The position numbers were made by a program, and so were the translations under genes. The notes under the pieces were generated by a model that saw nothing but the letters and a program-made list of their open reading frames with translations, made no database searches and had not been told where the DNA came from. From Herbaspirillum sp. LeCh32-8 (GTDB taxonomy: Bacteria > Pseudomonadota > Gammaproteobacteria > Burkholderiales > Burkholderiaceae_D), in NCBI RefSeq assembly GCF_017814915.1, contig NZ_JAGIPZ010000013.1, positions 53,594 through 117,593 of the forward strand: DNA of 64,000 nt, read 5' to 3'. Below are positions 54,165-63,938 of this stretch, in pieces (the first letter of the stretch is position 1; each line of letters begins with the position of its first letter).

Positions 54165-55274
54165 TCAGCTGCCCGCCCCCATGGCGGCGGCGCGCTCGGC
54201 CGCAATCTGCGCCTGGCGCGCCATTTCCTCGCGCGCGGCGGCGTTGCTCATGGTCGGCCAGCCGGCCAGGTGTTGCTCGGCGACGTCGACCATGCCGGCA
54301 ATCCATGCCGGCGACTCGTTCAGGCAAGCGATGAAGTGGAATTCCTGGCCGCCGGCGTGGAGGAACTCGTCCTTGCCCTCCATGGCGATTTCTTCCAGGG
54401 TTTCCAGGCAGTCGCTGGTGAAACCAGGGCACATCACGTCGACCCGGCGCACGCCCTGGCGCGCCAGCTCTTGCAGCGTCGGCGCGGTATAGGGCTGCAG
54501 CCATTCGGCCTTGCCGAAGCGCGACTGGAAGGTCACCAGATATTCGTCCTGCGACAAACCCAGCGACTCGGCCAGCAGGCGCGCCGTGCTGTGGCATTCG
54601 CAATGATAAGGATCGCCCAGCAGCAGCGTACGCTTGGGCACGCCGTGAAAACTCATCACCAGCTTTTCCGGCTTGCCATGCAACGCCCAATGGTCGAGCA
54701 CCGACTGGCGCAGGGCCTGGATGTAGCCGTCGTGGTCGTGGTAGTCACGGATCAGGCGCAGCTCGGGGATATTGCGCACCTGGCGATAGTGGGCAAACAC
54801 CGCGTCGAAGATGGAGGCGGTAGTGGTGCCGGAATATTGCGGATACGCCGGCAGCACCAGGATGCGCGTACAGCCCTCGGCCTTGAGCCGGTCCAGCACA
54901 TCGGGCAGCGCCGGGCTGCCGTAGCGCATCGCATGGACCACCTTCAGCTGGTGATGCCCGCGCGCGGCCAGTTGTGCGCCCAGCGCCGCGGCCTGGCCTT
55001 CGGTATGCACCCTCAGCGGCGAGCCGCGTTCGGTCCAGATGCTGGCGTACTTCTGCGCCGACTTCGACGAACGGAACGGCACGATGATGCCGTTGAGGAT
55101 GAACCACCAGACGGCGCGCGGAATCTCCACCACCCGCGGGTCCGACAGGAACTGCCTCAGGTAGCGCCGCAGCGCGGGTGTGTCGGGCGCGTCCGGCGTG
55201 CCGAGGTTGACCAGCACCACCGCAGTGGACGGCAGGGCGCCGTGGGTGTGATTGGGTTCTTTGCGAAAGGCCAT
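54165..55274 (-). CDS. hemH: Ferrochelatase
   Basis: A 369-residue enzyme inserting ferrous iron into protoporphyrin IX, the last step of haem synthesis. The N terminus has [20 protein letters not shown]; the catalytic His is in [11 protein letters not shown] and the Glu in [10 protein letters not shown], within [12 protein letters not shown]. It lies in a minus-strand block with recN and nadK upstream. Confidence 0.96.
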   Translation of the reverse strand: MAFRKEPNHTHGALPSTAVVLVNLGTPDAPDTPALRRYLRQFLSDPRVVEIPRAVWWFILNGIIVPFRSSKSAQKYASIWTERGSPLRVHTEGQAAALGAQLAARGHHQLKVVHAMRYGSPALPDVLDRLKAEGCTRILVLPAYPQYSGTTTASIFDAVFAHYRQVRNIPELRLIRDYHDHDGYIQALRQSVLDHWALHGKPEKLVMSFHGVPKRTLLLGDPYHCECHSTARLLAESLGLSQDEYLVTFQSRFGKAEWLQPYTAPTLQELARQGVRRVDVMCPGFTSDCLETLEEIAMEGKDEFLHAGGQEFHFIACLNESPAWIAGMVDVAEQHLAGWPTMSNAAAREEMARQAQIAAERAAAMGAGS

Positions 55275-55305
55275 CGATCTCTTGTTCTTGGAAAGTGCCG
55301 CGCGT

Positions 55306-56952
55306 TCAGGAAGCCAGCAATTCGCGCGCGTGCTTGCGGGTAGTGGCGGTAATTTCCAGGCCGCCCAGCATGCGGGCGATTTCCTCCACGCGCTCCTTGG
55401 CGTCCAGGCCGTCGATCTGCGACAGCGTCTTGCCGGCTTCGCTGCGCTTGCTGACCTGGAAGTGCTGGTTGGCCTGGCTGGCCACCTGCGGCAGGTGGGT
55501 CACGCACAACACCTGGCGCTCCTGCCCCAGGCGCTTCAACAGCCGGCCCACCACCTCGGCCACGGCGCCGCCGATGCCGCTGTCGACTTCGTCGAAGATC
55601 AGCGTGGGCGTGCTGGTGGCCGCCGAGGCGATCACCGAGATCGCCAGCGAGATGCGCGCCAGCTCGCCGCCCGAGGCGACCTTGGCCAGCGGGCGTGGCG
55701 CCACGCCGGCATGCCCGGCCACCAAAAACTCGACCTGCTCCAGGCCGTATGCGGCCGGCTCGGCTTCGTTCAACGCGATGGCAAAACGCCCGCCCGCCAT
55801 CGACAGGTCTTGCATTGCGGCGGTCACAGCCTCGCCCAGCGCGGCTGCGGCCTTGGCGCGCGCCTTGGAAAGCTTGCCGGCCAGCGCGAGGTAGGCCGCC
55901 TTCAGCTTTTCCTCCTGCGCGCGCAACGCATCGAGGTCGCTGGCGTCGGCCAGTTGCTTGAGCTGCTCCGACAGGCTCTGGTATTCCTGCGGCAGGTCGT
56001 CCGGTTGCACGTGGAACTTGCGGGCGGTGGAATGCACTGCTTCCAGCCGCTCTTCCACCGCGTGCAGGCGCGCCGGATCGAGCTCGACCCGGCCGAGGTA
56101 ATCGTTGAGGGAATACACCGCCTCCTGCAGCTGGATCTGCGCCGGCTCCAGCGAGTCGAGCACCGGCTTCAACGCCGAATCCACGTCGACCAGCTTGCCC
56201 AGCTTTTGCGTAATCGACGACAGCTGCGACAGAATCGGCGACTCCGATTCCGAGATCGCCGACAGCGCCTCCTGCGCGCCGCCGATCAGCGCTGCGGCAT
56301 GCGACAGGCGGCTGTGCTCGGCGCTGATCTCGGCCCACTCGCCTGGCTTGACGGCCAGCTTTTCCAGCTCGGCCACCTGCCATTCCAGGCGTTCGCGCTC
56401 CAGCAGCACGTTGCGCGCGTTCTGTTCGAACTCTTCACGCTGCCGCGCCAGCGCGCGCCAGGTCTTGTACGCCGTGGCAACGTCGCGCGCGGTCTCCAGC
56501 AGACCGGCCTGGCTGTCCAGCAACTGGCGCTGGGCATCGGCGCGCAGCAGGGACTGGTGCGCGTGCTGGCCGTGGATGTCGACCAGCATCTCGCCCAGCT
56601 CGCGCAACTGCGTGGCGGTGGCGGCAATGCCGTTGACGTAGGCCTTGGAGCGGCCGGCGTTGTCGATCACGCGGCGCAACAGCACGCCGCCGTCTTCGTC
56701 GGCAAATTCGTGTTCGTCCAGCCAGGCCTGCACCTCGGGCGTGGCGGCGAAGTCAGCGGTGATGTCGGCCTTGGCCGCGCCCTCGCGCACCACGCTGGCG
56801 TCGCCGCGTCCGCCCAGCGCCAGCGCCAGGGCATCAATCAGGATGGATTTGCCGGCGCCGGTCTCGCCGGTGAAGACGGAAAACCCGCGCGCGAATTCGA
56901 GCTCGATGGCATCGACAATCACAAAGTCGCGGATCGTGAGGGTACGCAGCAT
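55306..56952 (-). CDS. recN: DNA repair protein RecN
   Basis: A 548-residue SMC-like ATPase acting in double-strand break repair. The start [20 protein letters not shown] is the family start; the longer frame is shadow. Walker A is [16 protein letters not shown]; a coiled-coil middle follows, then the ABC signature near [17 protein letters not shown] and Walker [14 protein letters not shown]. The gap to nadK is 89 bases. No SOS box was found by eye. Confidence 0.95.
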   Translation of the reverse strand: MLRTLTIRDFVIVDAIELEFARGFSVFTGETGAGKSILIDALALALGGRGDASVVREGAAKADITADFAATPEVQAWLDEHEFADEDGGVLLRRVIDNAGRSKAYVNGIAATATQLRELGEMLVDIHGQHAHQSLLRADAQRQLLDSQAGLLETARDVATAYKTWRALARQREEFEQNARNVLLERERLEWQVAELEKLAVKPGEWAEISAEHSRLSHAAALIGGAQEALSAISESESPILSQLSSITQKLGKLVDVDSALKPVLDSLEPAQIQLQEAVYSLNDYLGRVELDPARLHAVEERLEAVHSTARKFHVQPDDLPQEYQSLSEQLKQLADASDLDALRAQEEKLKAAYLALAGKLSKARAKAAAALGEAVTAAMQDLSMAGGRFAIALNEAEPAAYGLEQVEFLVAGHAGVAPRPLAKVASGGELARISLAISVIASAATSTPTLIFDEVDSGIGGAVAEVVGRLLKRLGQERQVLCVTHLPQVASQANQHFQVSKRSEAGKTLSQIDGLDAKERVEEIARMLGGLEITATTRKHARELLAS

Positions 56953-57041
56953 GGTGGTATCGGGAAACGGTTGGACAGGCAGGCAGCGTCGGTTGCCATC
57001 ATGACGCGCGGATGACCCGCTGCCCACATGACGGAATCGGA

Positions 57042-57959
57042 TTATTGTAATCGTCCCTCGATGGAGGGATATTCATTCCAGTGCAGCTTCTGCCGCAAGG
57101 TGTCGAAATAGCTCCAGCCCTCGGGATGCAAGAAGGTGATCTTGTGCTGCGAGCGACGAATCACGATGCGGTCGCCATGCAGCACGCTGGTCAGCGACTG
57201 CATGTCGAAGTTGGCGCTGACCTCGCGTCCGGCCACCACCTGGATCACGATCTCGCAGGAGTCGGACACGGTGATGGGGCGATTGGACAGCGCATGCGGT
57301 GAAATCGGCACCAGCACGATGCCGTGCAGGCTGGGATGCAGGATCGGGCCGCCGGCCGAGAGCGAATACGCGGTGGAGCCGGTCGGGGTGGCCACGATCA
57401 GGCCGTCCGAACGCTGGTTGTACATGAAGCGCCCATCGACCTCCACCCGCAGCTCAACCATGCCGGAGGTGGAGCCACGCGCCACCACCACATCGTTCAA
57501 CGCCAGCGCGCGGAAGATCTCGCCGCCCTCGCGGTAGACCCGCGCCTCCAGCAACGAGCGCGACTCGGCTTCGACCTTGCCGTCCAGCATCTCGCCCAGA
57601 GCCGGTATCATTCGGTCCTGGGGAATATCCGTGATGAAGCCCAGACGCCCCTGGTTGATGCCGATCAGCGGCACGTTGTACGGCGCCAGCTGGCGCGCGA
57701 TGCCCAGCATGGTGCCGTCGCCGCCGACCACGATGGCCACATCGGCGTGGGTGCCGATCTGCTCCGGCGTCATGCTGTCGTAGCCCTGCAGCGCGATGTT
57801 GTGCGCGGTCTCTTCTTCAAACACCACGGTGTGCCCGTGCGACTCGAGGAAGACCGCGATATCGGACAAGAGCTGCGCAATGCCGACGGCTTGGAACTTG
57901 CCGACGATCGCGACGGTTTTGGGTACGGCTGCCTGGACGGGTAATTTGATGGGCCACAT
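57042..57959 (-). CDS. nadK: NAD kinase
   Basis: A 305-residue enzyme making NADP from NAD and ATP. The signature VVGGDGTML with catalytic Asp, [10 protein letters not shown], the [10 protein letters not shown] segment and the [20 protein letters not shown] block identify it. It is divergent from the HAD gene at 57996. Confidence 0.96.
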   Translation of the reverse strand: MWPIKLPVQAAVPKTVAIVGKFQAVGIAQLLSDIAVFLESHGHTVVFEEETAHNIALQGYDSMTPEQIGTHADVAIVVGGDGTMLGIARQLAPYNVPLIGINQGRLGFITDIPQDRMIPALGEMLDGKVEAESRSLLEARVYREGGEIFRALALNDVVVARGSTSGMVELRVEVDGRFMYNQRSDGLIVATPTGSTAYSLSAGGPILHPSLHGIVLVPISPHALSNRPITVSDSCEIVIQVVAGREVSANFDMQSLTSVLHGDRIVIRRSQHKITFLHPEGWSYFDTLRQKLHWNEYPSIEGRLQ

Positions 57960-57995
57960 GCTGCGGATTAGACCATAATTTGAGATGACTTTGTG

Positions 57996-58733
57996 ATGAA
58001 TACCACCGCCTCTTCCGCGCCCACGCGCGCCTCCCGCCCCGCCGTCAAGGCCGTGCTGTTCGACCTCGACGATACGCTATGGGCGATCGAACCGGTGCTG
58101 GTGCGCGCCGAAGCGCTGCTCTATGAATGGCTGCAAACCAACGCCCCGCGCGTGGCCGCCGCCCACACCGTAGCCAGCCTGCGCGAGCGGCGCATGGCGC
58201 TGATGCAGACCGACCCGCTCTACCGCATCGACCTGTGGAAGCTGCGCCATGCGGCACTGTCCGACGTCTTCACCGAACATGGCGAAGACCTGGCGTTGGT
58301 GGAAGAAGCAATGGCGCTGTTCTCGCAGGCGCGCAGCACTGTGGAGCTGTTCGGCGACGTCGAACCGGCGCTGCAGCGCCTGAAGCAAACGCTGGCGCTG
58401 GGCAGCGTCTCCAACGGCTTCGCCGACCTCGAACGTATCGGCCTGGCCGGCCACTTCGGGGTCTCCATCGCGGCGCACCGTTTCGGCCGCGCCAAGCCGG
58501 ACGCCGCCATCTTCCATGCCGCCTGCGAGGCCTTGGGCGTGGCGCCCGGCGAGACCGTCTACGTCGGCGACGAGCCGTATCTGGATGTACAGGGTGCGCA
58601 GCAGGCCGGCCTGCGCGCGGTGTGGATGAACCGTTTCGACCGCGCCCTGCCCGAGGGCATCGTGCCCGACGCCGTATGCCGCGACCTGCACGAGCTGCGC
58701 GACTGGCTGGACGCCCAGGCCGCGCAATCCTGA
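57996..58733 (+). CDS. HAD-IA family phosphatase
   Basis: A 245-residue hydrolase. Motif I is [10 protein letters not shown], motif II the Ser in SVSNGFADL, motif III Lys in [10 protein letters not shown] and motif [17 protein letters not shown]. The frame starts GTG-ATG at 57993; ATG at 57996 is chosen. It resembles YjjG/pyrimidine-nucleotidase-like HADs, but the substrate is not assigned. A terminator follows at 58759, before hrcA. Confidence 0.87.
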   Translation: MNTTASSAPTRASRPAVKAVLFDLDDTLWAIEPVLVRAEALLYEWLQTNAPRVAAAHTVASLRERRMALMQTDPLYRIDLWKLRHAALSDVFTEHGEDLALVEEAMALFSQARSTVELFGDVEPALQRLKQTLALGSVSNGFADLERIGLAGHFGVSIAAHRFGRAKPDAAIFHAACEALGVAPGETVYVGDEPYLDVQGAQQAGLRAVWMNRFDRALPEGIVPDAVCRDLHELRDWLDAQAAQS

Positions 58734-58758
58734 GGCCGACGCCCCGCACAATCACCCG

Positions 58759-58780
58759 GGCCGCCGTCGGCGGCCTTTTT
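58759..58780 (+). terminator. Intrinsic terminator after the HAD gene
   Basis: GGCCGCC and GGCGGCC form a 7-bp stem around GTC, followed by T5, just before the hrcA promoter. Confidence 0.85.
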
Positions 58781-58794
58781 CGCCGATAACTCGT

Positions 58795-58800
58795 TAGAAT
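58795..58800 (+). promoter_or_regulatory. -10-like element directly before hrcA
   Basis: TAGAAT lies seven bases before the hrcA ATG, with no Shine-Dalgarno sequence in between. Transcription would start at or next to the ATG, so the mRNA may be leaderless. The -35 is poor. Confidence 0.4.
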
Positions 58801-58807
58801 ATGGCTT

Positions 58808-59833
58808 ATGCAACTCGATAACCGCGCCCGCACACTCCTGAAGGCGCTGGTCGAACGGTACATTGCCGACGGCCAGCCCGTGGGTTCGCGCGCGCTGTCG
58901 AAACTGTCCGGCCTGGAGCTGTCGCCGGCCACCATCCGCAACATCATGGCCGATCTCGAAGAGATGGGCTTCGTCGCCAGCCCGCACACCTCGGCCGGCC
59001 GGGTGCCCACGCCGCGCGGCTATCGCATGTTCGTCGACACCCTGCTGACGGTGGAGGCGATCGACGAAAGCGCGTTGGAAGGCCGCCTGCAAAGCCGCCT
59101 GCAGAACTCCTCGCCGCAAAAGATCATCACCAACGCCGCCCAGGTGCTGTCCTCGCTGTCGCAGTTCGCCGGCGTGGTCATGACGCCCAAGCGCGAGTCG
59201 GCGTTCCAGCAGATCGAGTTCCTGCGGCTGTCCGAGAAACGCATCCTGCTGGTGATCGTCGACCACGGGGGCGACGTGCAGAACCGCATGCTGCTGACCG
59301 ATGTCGATTACACGCCGAGCCAGCTGACCCAGGCCGCCAACTACATCAACCAGCACTACGCCGGCCAGTCCTTCGAGCAGGTGCGCTTGCGCCTGCAAAG
59401 CGAACTGCGCCAGCTGCGCGACGACATGACGGTGCTGATGCAGGCCGCGGTCGAAGCCGGCAGCGACGCCATGAACGAGGATGCCGACAACAACGTGGTC
59501 ATCTCCGGCGAACGCAACCTGCTGTCAGTGACCGATCTTTCCTCCAACATGAATTCGCTGCGCCGCCTGTTCGACATGTTCGAGCAGAAGACCGGTCTCT
59601 TGCAGCTGCTGGACGTGTCCAGCAAGGCCACCGGGGTGCAGATCTTCATCGGCGGCGAATCGCAACTGGTGCCGATGGACGACATGAGCATCGTCACCGC
59701 GCCGTATGAGGTGAACGGCCGCATCGTCGGCACGCTGGGCGTGATCGGCCCCACCCGCATGGCCTACGAGCGCGTGATTCCGATCGTCGACATCACCGCC
59801 AAGCTGCTCTCCAGCGCATTGAGCCAGCACTGA
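58808..59833 (+). CDS. hrcA: Heat-inducible transcription repressor HrcA
   Basis: A 341-residue repressor that binds CIRCE operators at heat-shock genes and is helped by GroEL. The winged-helix N terminus shows [20 protein letters not shown] and [18 protein letters not shown], followed by [16 protein letters not shown], the GAF-like and inserted dimerisation domains. No CIRCE inverted repeat (TTAGCACTC-N9-GAGTGCTAA) is visible at grpE or hrcA in this window, so its target here is probably groESL elsewhere. Confidence 0.95.
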   Translation: MQLDNRARTLLKALVERYIADGQPVGSRALSKLSGLELSPATIRNIMADLEEMGFVASPHTSAGRVPTPRGYRMFVDTLLTVEAIDESALEGRLQSRLQNSSPQKIITNAAQVLSSLSQFAGVVMTPKRESAFQQIEFLRLSEKRILLVIVDHGGDVQNRMLLTDVDYTPSQLTQAANYINQHYAGQSFEQVRLRLQSELRQLRDDMTVLMQAAVEAGSDAMNEDADNNVVISGERNLLSVTDLSSNMNSLRRLFDMFEQKTGLLQLLDVSSKATGVQIFIGGESQLVPMDDMSIVTAPYEVNGRIVGTLGVIGPTRMAYERVIPIVDITAKLLSSALSQH

Positions 59834-59866
59834 ATCGCCGCTGCTCGCACACCGCGCAGGAAAAAC

Positions 59867-59897
59867 AAAAGCCACGTGCATCCACGTGGCTTTTTTT
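59867..59897 (+). terminator. Intrinsic terminator of hrcA
   Basis: GCCACGTG and CACGTGGC form a perfect 8-bp stem around CATC, preceded by A-rich sequence and followed by T7. Confidence 0.92.
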
Positions 59898-59949
59898 ATT
59901 GACGCTTCAGAAGCTTTGCACTGCCTTTTCATTTCATTGCCGCTGTAAA

Positions 59950-60011
59950 GCCGGGAAAAATCCCGGCAAGGAACTGGGCCGCAGCGGCAACGGATGTAAG
60001 CAATTACATCC
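59950..60011 (-). other. Two hairpins following fur
   Basis: GGATGTAA/TTACATCC (59992-60011, loop GCAA) begins three bases after the fur stop, and GCCGGGA/TCCCGGC (59950-59967, loop AAAA) lies beyond. On the minus strand the second is followed by CTTTA only, so they are probably 3' stabilisers or a weak terminator rather than a strong one. Confidence 0.45.
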
Positions 60012-60014
60012 GGA

Positions 60015-60440
60015 TCACTTCTTCAGTTTCTTGCAGTTCTTGCAATGACCGTACAGCGCCAGGGCGTGATCGGCGATTTCGAAACCGTGTTCCTGGGCAA
60101 TCTTCAGCTGGCGCTTTTCGATCTCGGCGTCGAAGAATTCCTCGACCTTGCCGCAGTCCAGGCAGACCAGGTGATCGTGGTGCGAACCTTCATTGAGCTC
60201 GAACACGGCCTTGCCGGTCTCGAAGTGGTTACGCTGCAGCAGGCCGGCTTGCTCGAACTGGGTCAGCACGCGATAGACGGTGGCCAGGCCGACGTCGAGA
60301 TTGTCGGAAAGCAATTGCTTGTAGACATCTTCGGCGCTCAGGTGGCGCACGGAGGTGTTCTGGAAGATCTCCAGGATCTTCAGCCGCGGCAGGGTGGCTT
60401 TGAGGCCGCTGGCCTTGAGTTCGGATGGATTATTAGGCAT
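60015..60440 (-). CDS. fur: Ferric uptake regulator Fur
   Basis: A 141-residue iron-sensing repressor. The winged-helix domain shows [14 protein letters not shown] and the [12 protein letters not shown] recognition region with [16 protein letters not shown]. Metal sites include [16 protein letters not shown], and a C-terminal CKNC adds two Cys. It is divergent from bamE, with a Fur-box-like element in the gap. Confidence 0.96.
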   Translation of the reverse strand: MPNNPSELKASGLKATLPRLKILEIFQNTSVRHLSAEDVYKQLLSDNLDVGLATVYRVLTQFEQAGLLQRNHFETGKAVFELNEGSHHDHLVCLDCGKVEEFFDAEIEKRQLKIAQEHGFEIADHALALYGHCKNCKKLKK

Positions 60441-60456
60441 GGTTGAGTAAATTCCT

Positions 60457-60474
60457 GATTATCTGGCTTATCAT
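60457..60474. promoter_or_regulatory. Fur-box-like element between fur and bamE
   Basis: ATTATCTGGCTTATC reads GATAAG-CCA-GATAAT on the other strand: two of the three GATAAT-like hexamers of a Fur box with a changed spacing. It is AT-rich and would suit autoregulation, but the match is partial. Confidence 0.3.
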
Positions 60475-60515
60475 ATAGTGTTTTAGGCCCATGGCTCAAC
60501 CCGGTTGAAATCTTT

Positions 60516-61070
60516 ATGCGAATGCTTTCCCGAATGAAGTCCCGTACCCACCATGCCGCGATCGTCCTGTTCGCGGGGCTGACTGTCGCACTGTCGGGTT
60601 GCTCCTCGACCAAGGCGCCTGAAAAGGCGGCCAGCGCCGACAATTCGAACGTGAAGGTCTCCGGCAAGAGCAGCAGCTTGTTCGGCTTCCTCAAGCCGTA
60701 TCGCATTGACATCCAGCAAGGCAACTTCGTCTCCAAGGAAATGGTCGCGCAGCTGCGCCCCGGCCTGTCGCGCGACCAGGTTCGCTTCGTGCTCGGCACC
60801 CCGCTGCTCAACGACATGTTCCACGTCAACCGCTGGGACTATGACTTCCGCCTGGCCAAGGGCAATGGCGAGATCATCACCAGCCGCGTCTCGGTGTTCT
60901 TCAAGGACGACCTGCTCGACCATATCGAAGGCGGCGAAAACCTGCCCACCGAGAGCGAATACCTGACGCTGATCACCGACGCCAAGACCGGCTCCAAGGC
61001 TGCGCTGACCAACAACAACAGCGAGACCAAGCCGGCCGCGCCGCAGGCGCCGTCCTCGGCCAAAGAGTAA
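60516..61070 (+). CDS. bamE: Outer membrane assembly lipoprotein BamE (SmpA/OmlA)
   Basis: A 184-residue lipoprotein of the BAM complex that inserts outer-membrane proteins. A signal peptide ends in the lipobox ALSGC with Cys29 as the lipidated residue. The BamE core follows ([50 protein letters not shown]). The C-terminal ~35 residues are Ala/Pro/Lys-rich and exceed the usual length. It is followed by dapB after 25 bases; alternative starts lie at 60522 and 60534. Confidence 0.94.
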   Translation: MRMLSRMKSRTHHAAIVLFAGLTVALSGCSSTKAPEKAASADNSNVKVSGKSSSLFGFLKPYRIDIQQGNFVSKEMVAQLRPGLSRDQVRFVLGTPLLNDMFHVNRWDYDFRLAKGNGEIITSRVSVFFKDDLLDHIEGGENLPTESEYLTLITDAKTGSKAALTNNNSETKPAAPQAPSSAKE

Positions 61071-61095
61071 CCGCAACCCGTCATCCGAATACCCT

Positions 61096-61902
61096 ATGAC
61101 CGCACTGAACATCGCAGTGGCCGGCGCCTCCGGGCGCATGGGCCGCATGCTGATTGAAGCCATCCTCAACGCCGACGACCTCAAGCTCACCGGCGCGCTG
61201 GACGTTCCCGGCTCCGCCGCCGTGGGCACCGACCCCGGTGCTTTCCTCGGCAAGTCCACCGGCGTGAAGATCGAATCCGACCTGGCCCGCGGCTTGGCCG
61301 GCGCCAATGTGCTGATCGACTTCACTCGCCCCGAAGGCACCCTGAAGCACCTCGAATACTGCGCCGCGCATGGTGTCAAGGTAGTAATCGGCACCACCGG
61401 TTTTGAACAACCGGGCAAGGACGCCATCGCCGCCGCCGCGCAAAAGACCGCCATCATGGCTGCGCCCAACATGAGCGTGGGCGTGAACGTGACCCTGAAG
61501 CTGCTGGAAATGGCGGCCAAGAATTTCGCCCAGGGCTACGACATTGAAATCATCGAAGCCCACCACCGCTTCAAGGTCGACGCCCCCTCCGGCACCGCGC
61601 TGAAAATGGGCGAAGTCATCGCCGACGCGCTGGGTCAGAAGCTCGACGACGTCGCCGTCTATGCCCGCGAAGGCGTGACCGGTGAGCGCGATCCGTCCTC
61701 GATCGGTTTTGCCACCGTGCGCGGCGGCGACATCATCGGCGACCACACGGTGCTGTTCGCCGGCATCGGCGAGCGCATCGAAATCTCGCACAAGTCTTCC
61801 AGCCGCGTCGCCTACGCCATGGGTAGCCTGCGCGCCGCGCGCTTCCTCGGCGGCAAACAGACCGGCCTGTACGACATGCAGGATGTGCTGGGCTTTCGCT
61901 AA
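61096..61902 (+). CDS. dapB: 4-hydroxy-tetrahydrodipicolinate reductase
   Basis: A 268-residue NAD(P)H-dependent enzyme of lysine and diaminopimelate synthesis. The nucleotide motif is [14 protein letters not shown], the signature [18 protein letters not shown] holds the catalytic His and Lys, and [19 protein letters not shown] is typical. A terminator follows at 61932. Confidence 0.96.
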   Translation: MTALNIAVAGASGRMGRMLIEAILNADDLKLTGALDVPGSAAVGTDPGAFLGKSTGVKIESDLARGLAGANVLIDFTRPEGTLKHLEYCAAHGVKVVIGTTGFEQPGKDAIAAAAQKTAIMAAPNMSVGVNVTLKLLEMAAKNFAQGYDIEIIEAHHRFKVDAPSGTALKMGEVIADALGQKLDDVAVYAREGVTGERDPSSIGFATVRGGDIIGDHTVLFAGIGERIEISHKSSSRVAYAMGSLRAARFLGGKQTGLYDMQDVLGFR

Positions 61903-61931
61903 GCCCTGATCCCGCGAGGCCCGCCATGACA

Positions 61932-61972
61932 TTCGCTGCCGCACCCGACCAGGTCCGGCAGCGAATTTTTTT
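61932..61972 (+). terminator. Intrinsic terminator of dapB
   Basis: TTCGCTGCCG and CGGCAGCGAA form a perfect 10-bp stem; its loop contains the small hairpin GACC-A-GGTC. T7 follows. Confidence 0.92.
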
Positions 61973-62040
61973 GGCCGGCCGCGCTCCAAGCCATTGCTCC
62001 TTCGCCGCCTCCGGCGGCCTCTTCTGAAAGACCAGACAAC

Positions 62041-62736
62041 ATGGAATCCAACACCGGATTTGCCCATTATTGGGCGCAAGGCGATGCCGTCTCCCACTCC
62101 GTGGCCTACCTGCTGCTGATCATGTCGATCGCCAGCTGGTTCTACATTCTCTCCAAGGCCTGGGCCGCCTGGCGCATCCGCCGCGGCAGCAACGCGCTGG
62201 AACAGTTCTGGCAGGCGCCGACGCTGGCCGACGCCATGGCCGCCATGCAAAGCGTCGACAGCGAACAGATCTACACCCCCATGGCCGAGCGCGCCTCGGA
62301 CGCCGCCGACATCTTCAATCGTCAACAGGCCGCGCCCTCGCTGAACGCCGCCACCGCCCCTGACGAGCTGATCACGCGCACCCTGCGACGCGAGATCAAC
62401 CGCGTCTCCGCGCGCCTGGAACGCGGGCTGACGCTGTTGGCCTCGGTCGGCTCGACCGCCCCCTTCGTCGGCCTGTTCGGCACCGTCTGGGGCATCTACC
62501 ACGCGCTGGCGGCGGTCTCGGCCAGCGGCACGGTGCAGATCGACAAGGTCGCCGGCCCGGTCGGCGAAGCGCTGATCATGACCGCGCTGGGCCTGGTGGT
62601 GGCGATCCCCGCCGTGCTGGCCTACAACGCCTTCACCCGCATCAACCGCGTGGTGCTGGCCGAACTGGACGGCTTCGCGCACGACCTGCACGCCTACTTG
62701 ACCACCGGCGAACGCGTCGGCGGCGTTCGTAAATAA
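62041..62736 (+). CDS. exbB: MotA/TolQ/ExbB proton channel family protein
   Basis: A 231-residue inner-membrane protein with three helices (AYLLLIMSIASWFYILSKAW, TLLASVGSTAPFVGLFGTVW and ALIMTALGLVVAIPAVLAYN). The TAPFVGLFGTVWGIYHAL motif and the EALIMTALGLVVAIPAV segment are the hallmarks of ExbB/TolQ. With ExbD it uses the proton gradient to energise TonB-dependent outer-membrane import. The exbD gene follows after 15 bases; no tonB gene is present here. Confidence 0.9.
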   Translation: MESNTGFAHYWAQGDAVSHSVAYLLLIMSIASWFYILSKAWAAWRIRRGSNALEQFWQAPTLADAMAAMQSVDSEQIYTPMAERASDAADIFNRQQAAPSLNAATAPDELITRTLRREINRVSARLERGLTLLASVGSTAPFVGLFGTVWGIYHALAAVSASGTVQIDKVAGPVGEALIMTALGLVVAIPAVLAYNAFTRINRVVLAELDGFAHDLHAYLTTGERVGGVRK

Positions 62737-62751
62737 ACCGGGGAGATTGTC

Positions 62752-63198
62752 ATGAGCTTCGGCGGATTCAACGACAACCAGAACTCGGCCCCGATGGCCG
62801 ACATCAACGTCACGCCCATGGTCGACGTGATGCTGGTGCTGCTGGTGATCTTCATCATCTCGGCGCCGCTGTTCACGCATGCGCTCAAGCTCGACCTGCC
62901 CACCGCCAAGTCGCAGCCGGCACCGGAAAAACCCGAAACCGTCACCGTCGGCATCGACGCCGCCGGCAAGCTGTACTGGAACGACCAGCCCGTCAGCGCC
63001 GCCGAAATGGACCAGCGCATGGCCTCCGCGGCCGCCAAGCAACCGCAGCCTGAAATGCAGCTGCGCGCCGACAAATCCACCCGTTACGAAACCATCGCCG
63101 AAGTCATGTCCGCCGCGCAAGGCGCGGGTCTGACCAAGCTCGGCTTCGTCACCGATCCCAAACCCGGCGCGAACAAACCCGCCGCCGCAACACCGTAA
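62752..63198 (+). CDS. exbD: ExbD/TolR family biopolymer transport protein
   Basis: A 148-residue protein with one N-terminal membrane helix and a periplasmic domain. MADINVTPMVDVMLVLLVIF carries the conserved Asp of the proton path (MVDVMLVLL). The periplasmic part shows KLYWNDQPVSAAEM and QLRADKSTRYETIAEVM. It pairs with the upstream ExbB. A Pro/Ala-rich tail ends it. Confidence 0.92.
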   Translation: MSFGGFNDNQNSAPMADINVTPMVDVMLVLLVIFIISAPLFTHALKLDLPTAKSQPAPEKPETVTVGIDAAGKLYWNDQPVSAAEMDQRMASAAAKQPQPEMQLRADKSTRYETIAEVMSAAQGAGLTKLGFVTDPKPGANKPAAATP

Positions 63199-63215
63199 GA
63201 GAATCGACAGCAATC

Positions 63216-63542
63216 ATGGCAACCGTACAACTGGCGGGCGACCGCATCACCGACTGGGACAGCTTCCACACCGAATGCGCGCAAGCCTTCGGCTTCCCCG
63301 ACTTCTACGGCCGCAACATGGACGCCTGGGTCGACTGCCTCTCATACCTGCGCGACGACGACGGCATGACCCGCTTCAAGCTCAAGCCCAAGGAAATGCT
63401 GCGCATCGAAATCAGCGGCAGCGCCGACTTGCACAAGCGCCTGCCCGACCTGGTGGAAGACGTAGAGTTCTGCTGCACCGCCATCAACGACCGCTGCGAG
63501 GATTACGAAGAAGCGCCGATGATCGAGCTGATCTGGAAGTAA
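63216..63542 (+). CDS. Barstar family protein
   Basis: A 108-residue acidic protein of the barstar fold, recognised by WDSFHTECAQAFGFPDFYGR and NMDAWVDCLSYL. Barstar inhibits the ribonuclease barnase; in proteobacteria single barstar-like genes without a barnase are common and of unknown role. No ribonuclease gene lies within the window to its right. The gene follows exbD by 17 bases with a weak ribosome site. Confidence 0.88.
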   Translation: MATVQLAGDRITDWDSFHTECAQAFGFPDFYGRNMDAWVDCLSYLRDDDGMTRFKLKPKEMLRIEISGSADLHKRLPDLVEDVEFCCTAINDRCEDYEEAPMIELIWK

Positions 63543-63584
63543 GACGTTCTTGGCGCGACAAACGCCAATGAATGCTGAGGGGAA

Positions 63585-63655
63585 TGATGGATGCCGGCAT
63601 CCGGGGAAGCGCGACGGACGACGCTGGATCCCTGCCTTCGCAGGATGACGGATTA
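63585..63655. repeat. Intergenic repeat copy 1 (~71 bp)
   Basis: An imperfect copy of the element at 63709-63779, roughly 80% alike. It has a short hairpin (CCTGC-CTTC-GCAGG) near its right end and ends GACGGATTA. It resembles the dispersed palindromic elements of this group. Confidence 0.75.
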
Positions 63656-63708
63656 AGTGGGACGGACGCCTGTCGCTGAACATGCGATGAGGATTCATGC
63701 AGCGTGAG

Positions 63709-63779
63709 TGATGGATGCCGATGTCGGAGAGGCGCGACGGACGACACTGGGTCCCTGCTTTCGCAGGGACGACGGATTA
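63709..63779. repeat. Intergenic repeat copy 2 (~71 bp)
   Basis: The second copy keeps the hairpin with compensating change (CCCTGC-TTTC-GCAGGG) and the same ends. It is in the same orientation as copy 1, 53 bases away. Confidence 0.75.
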
Positions 63780-63806
63780 CATCAGATAGCGAGCCACCAC
63801 ATCGAA

Positions 63807-63898
63807 GCCGCAGGCGAGCAGCAAGCACACGAGGCCGCAGGCGAGGATAAAACCACGCGATGCCGTAAGAGAGCGCCAATCCCGATGCCGCAGGCGAG
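63807..63898. repeat. Three dispersed copies of GCCGCAGGCGAG
   Basis: The 12-base word occurs at 63807, 63834 and 63887 in the same orientation, with unequal gaps (15 and 41 bases) that do not look like coding sequence. Confidence 0.7.
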
Positions 63899-63938
63899 GC
63901 GGCTGGCATTTCCCCTTGTGGGCCAGCCGTCGGAGTGC

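Noticed and set aside
58782..58790. GCCGATAA before hrcA as a sigma-28 promoter
   Set aside because: No TAAA-like -35 lies about 15 bases upstream; that position is inside the terminator stem.
61081..63213. 710-codon minus-strand frame opposite dapB, exbB and exbD
   Set aside because: It covers three clear plus-strand genes and their terminator, and its sequence is Gly/Arg/His-rich without a domain.
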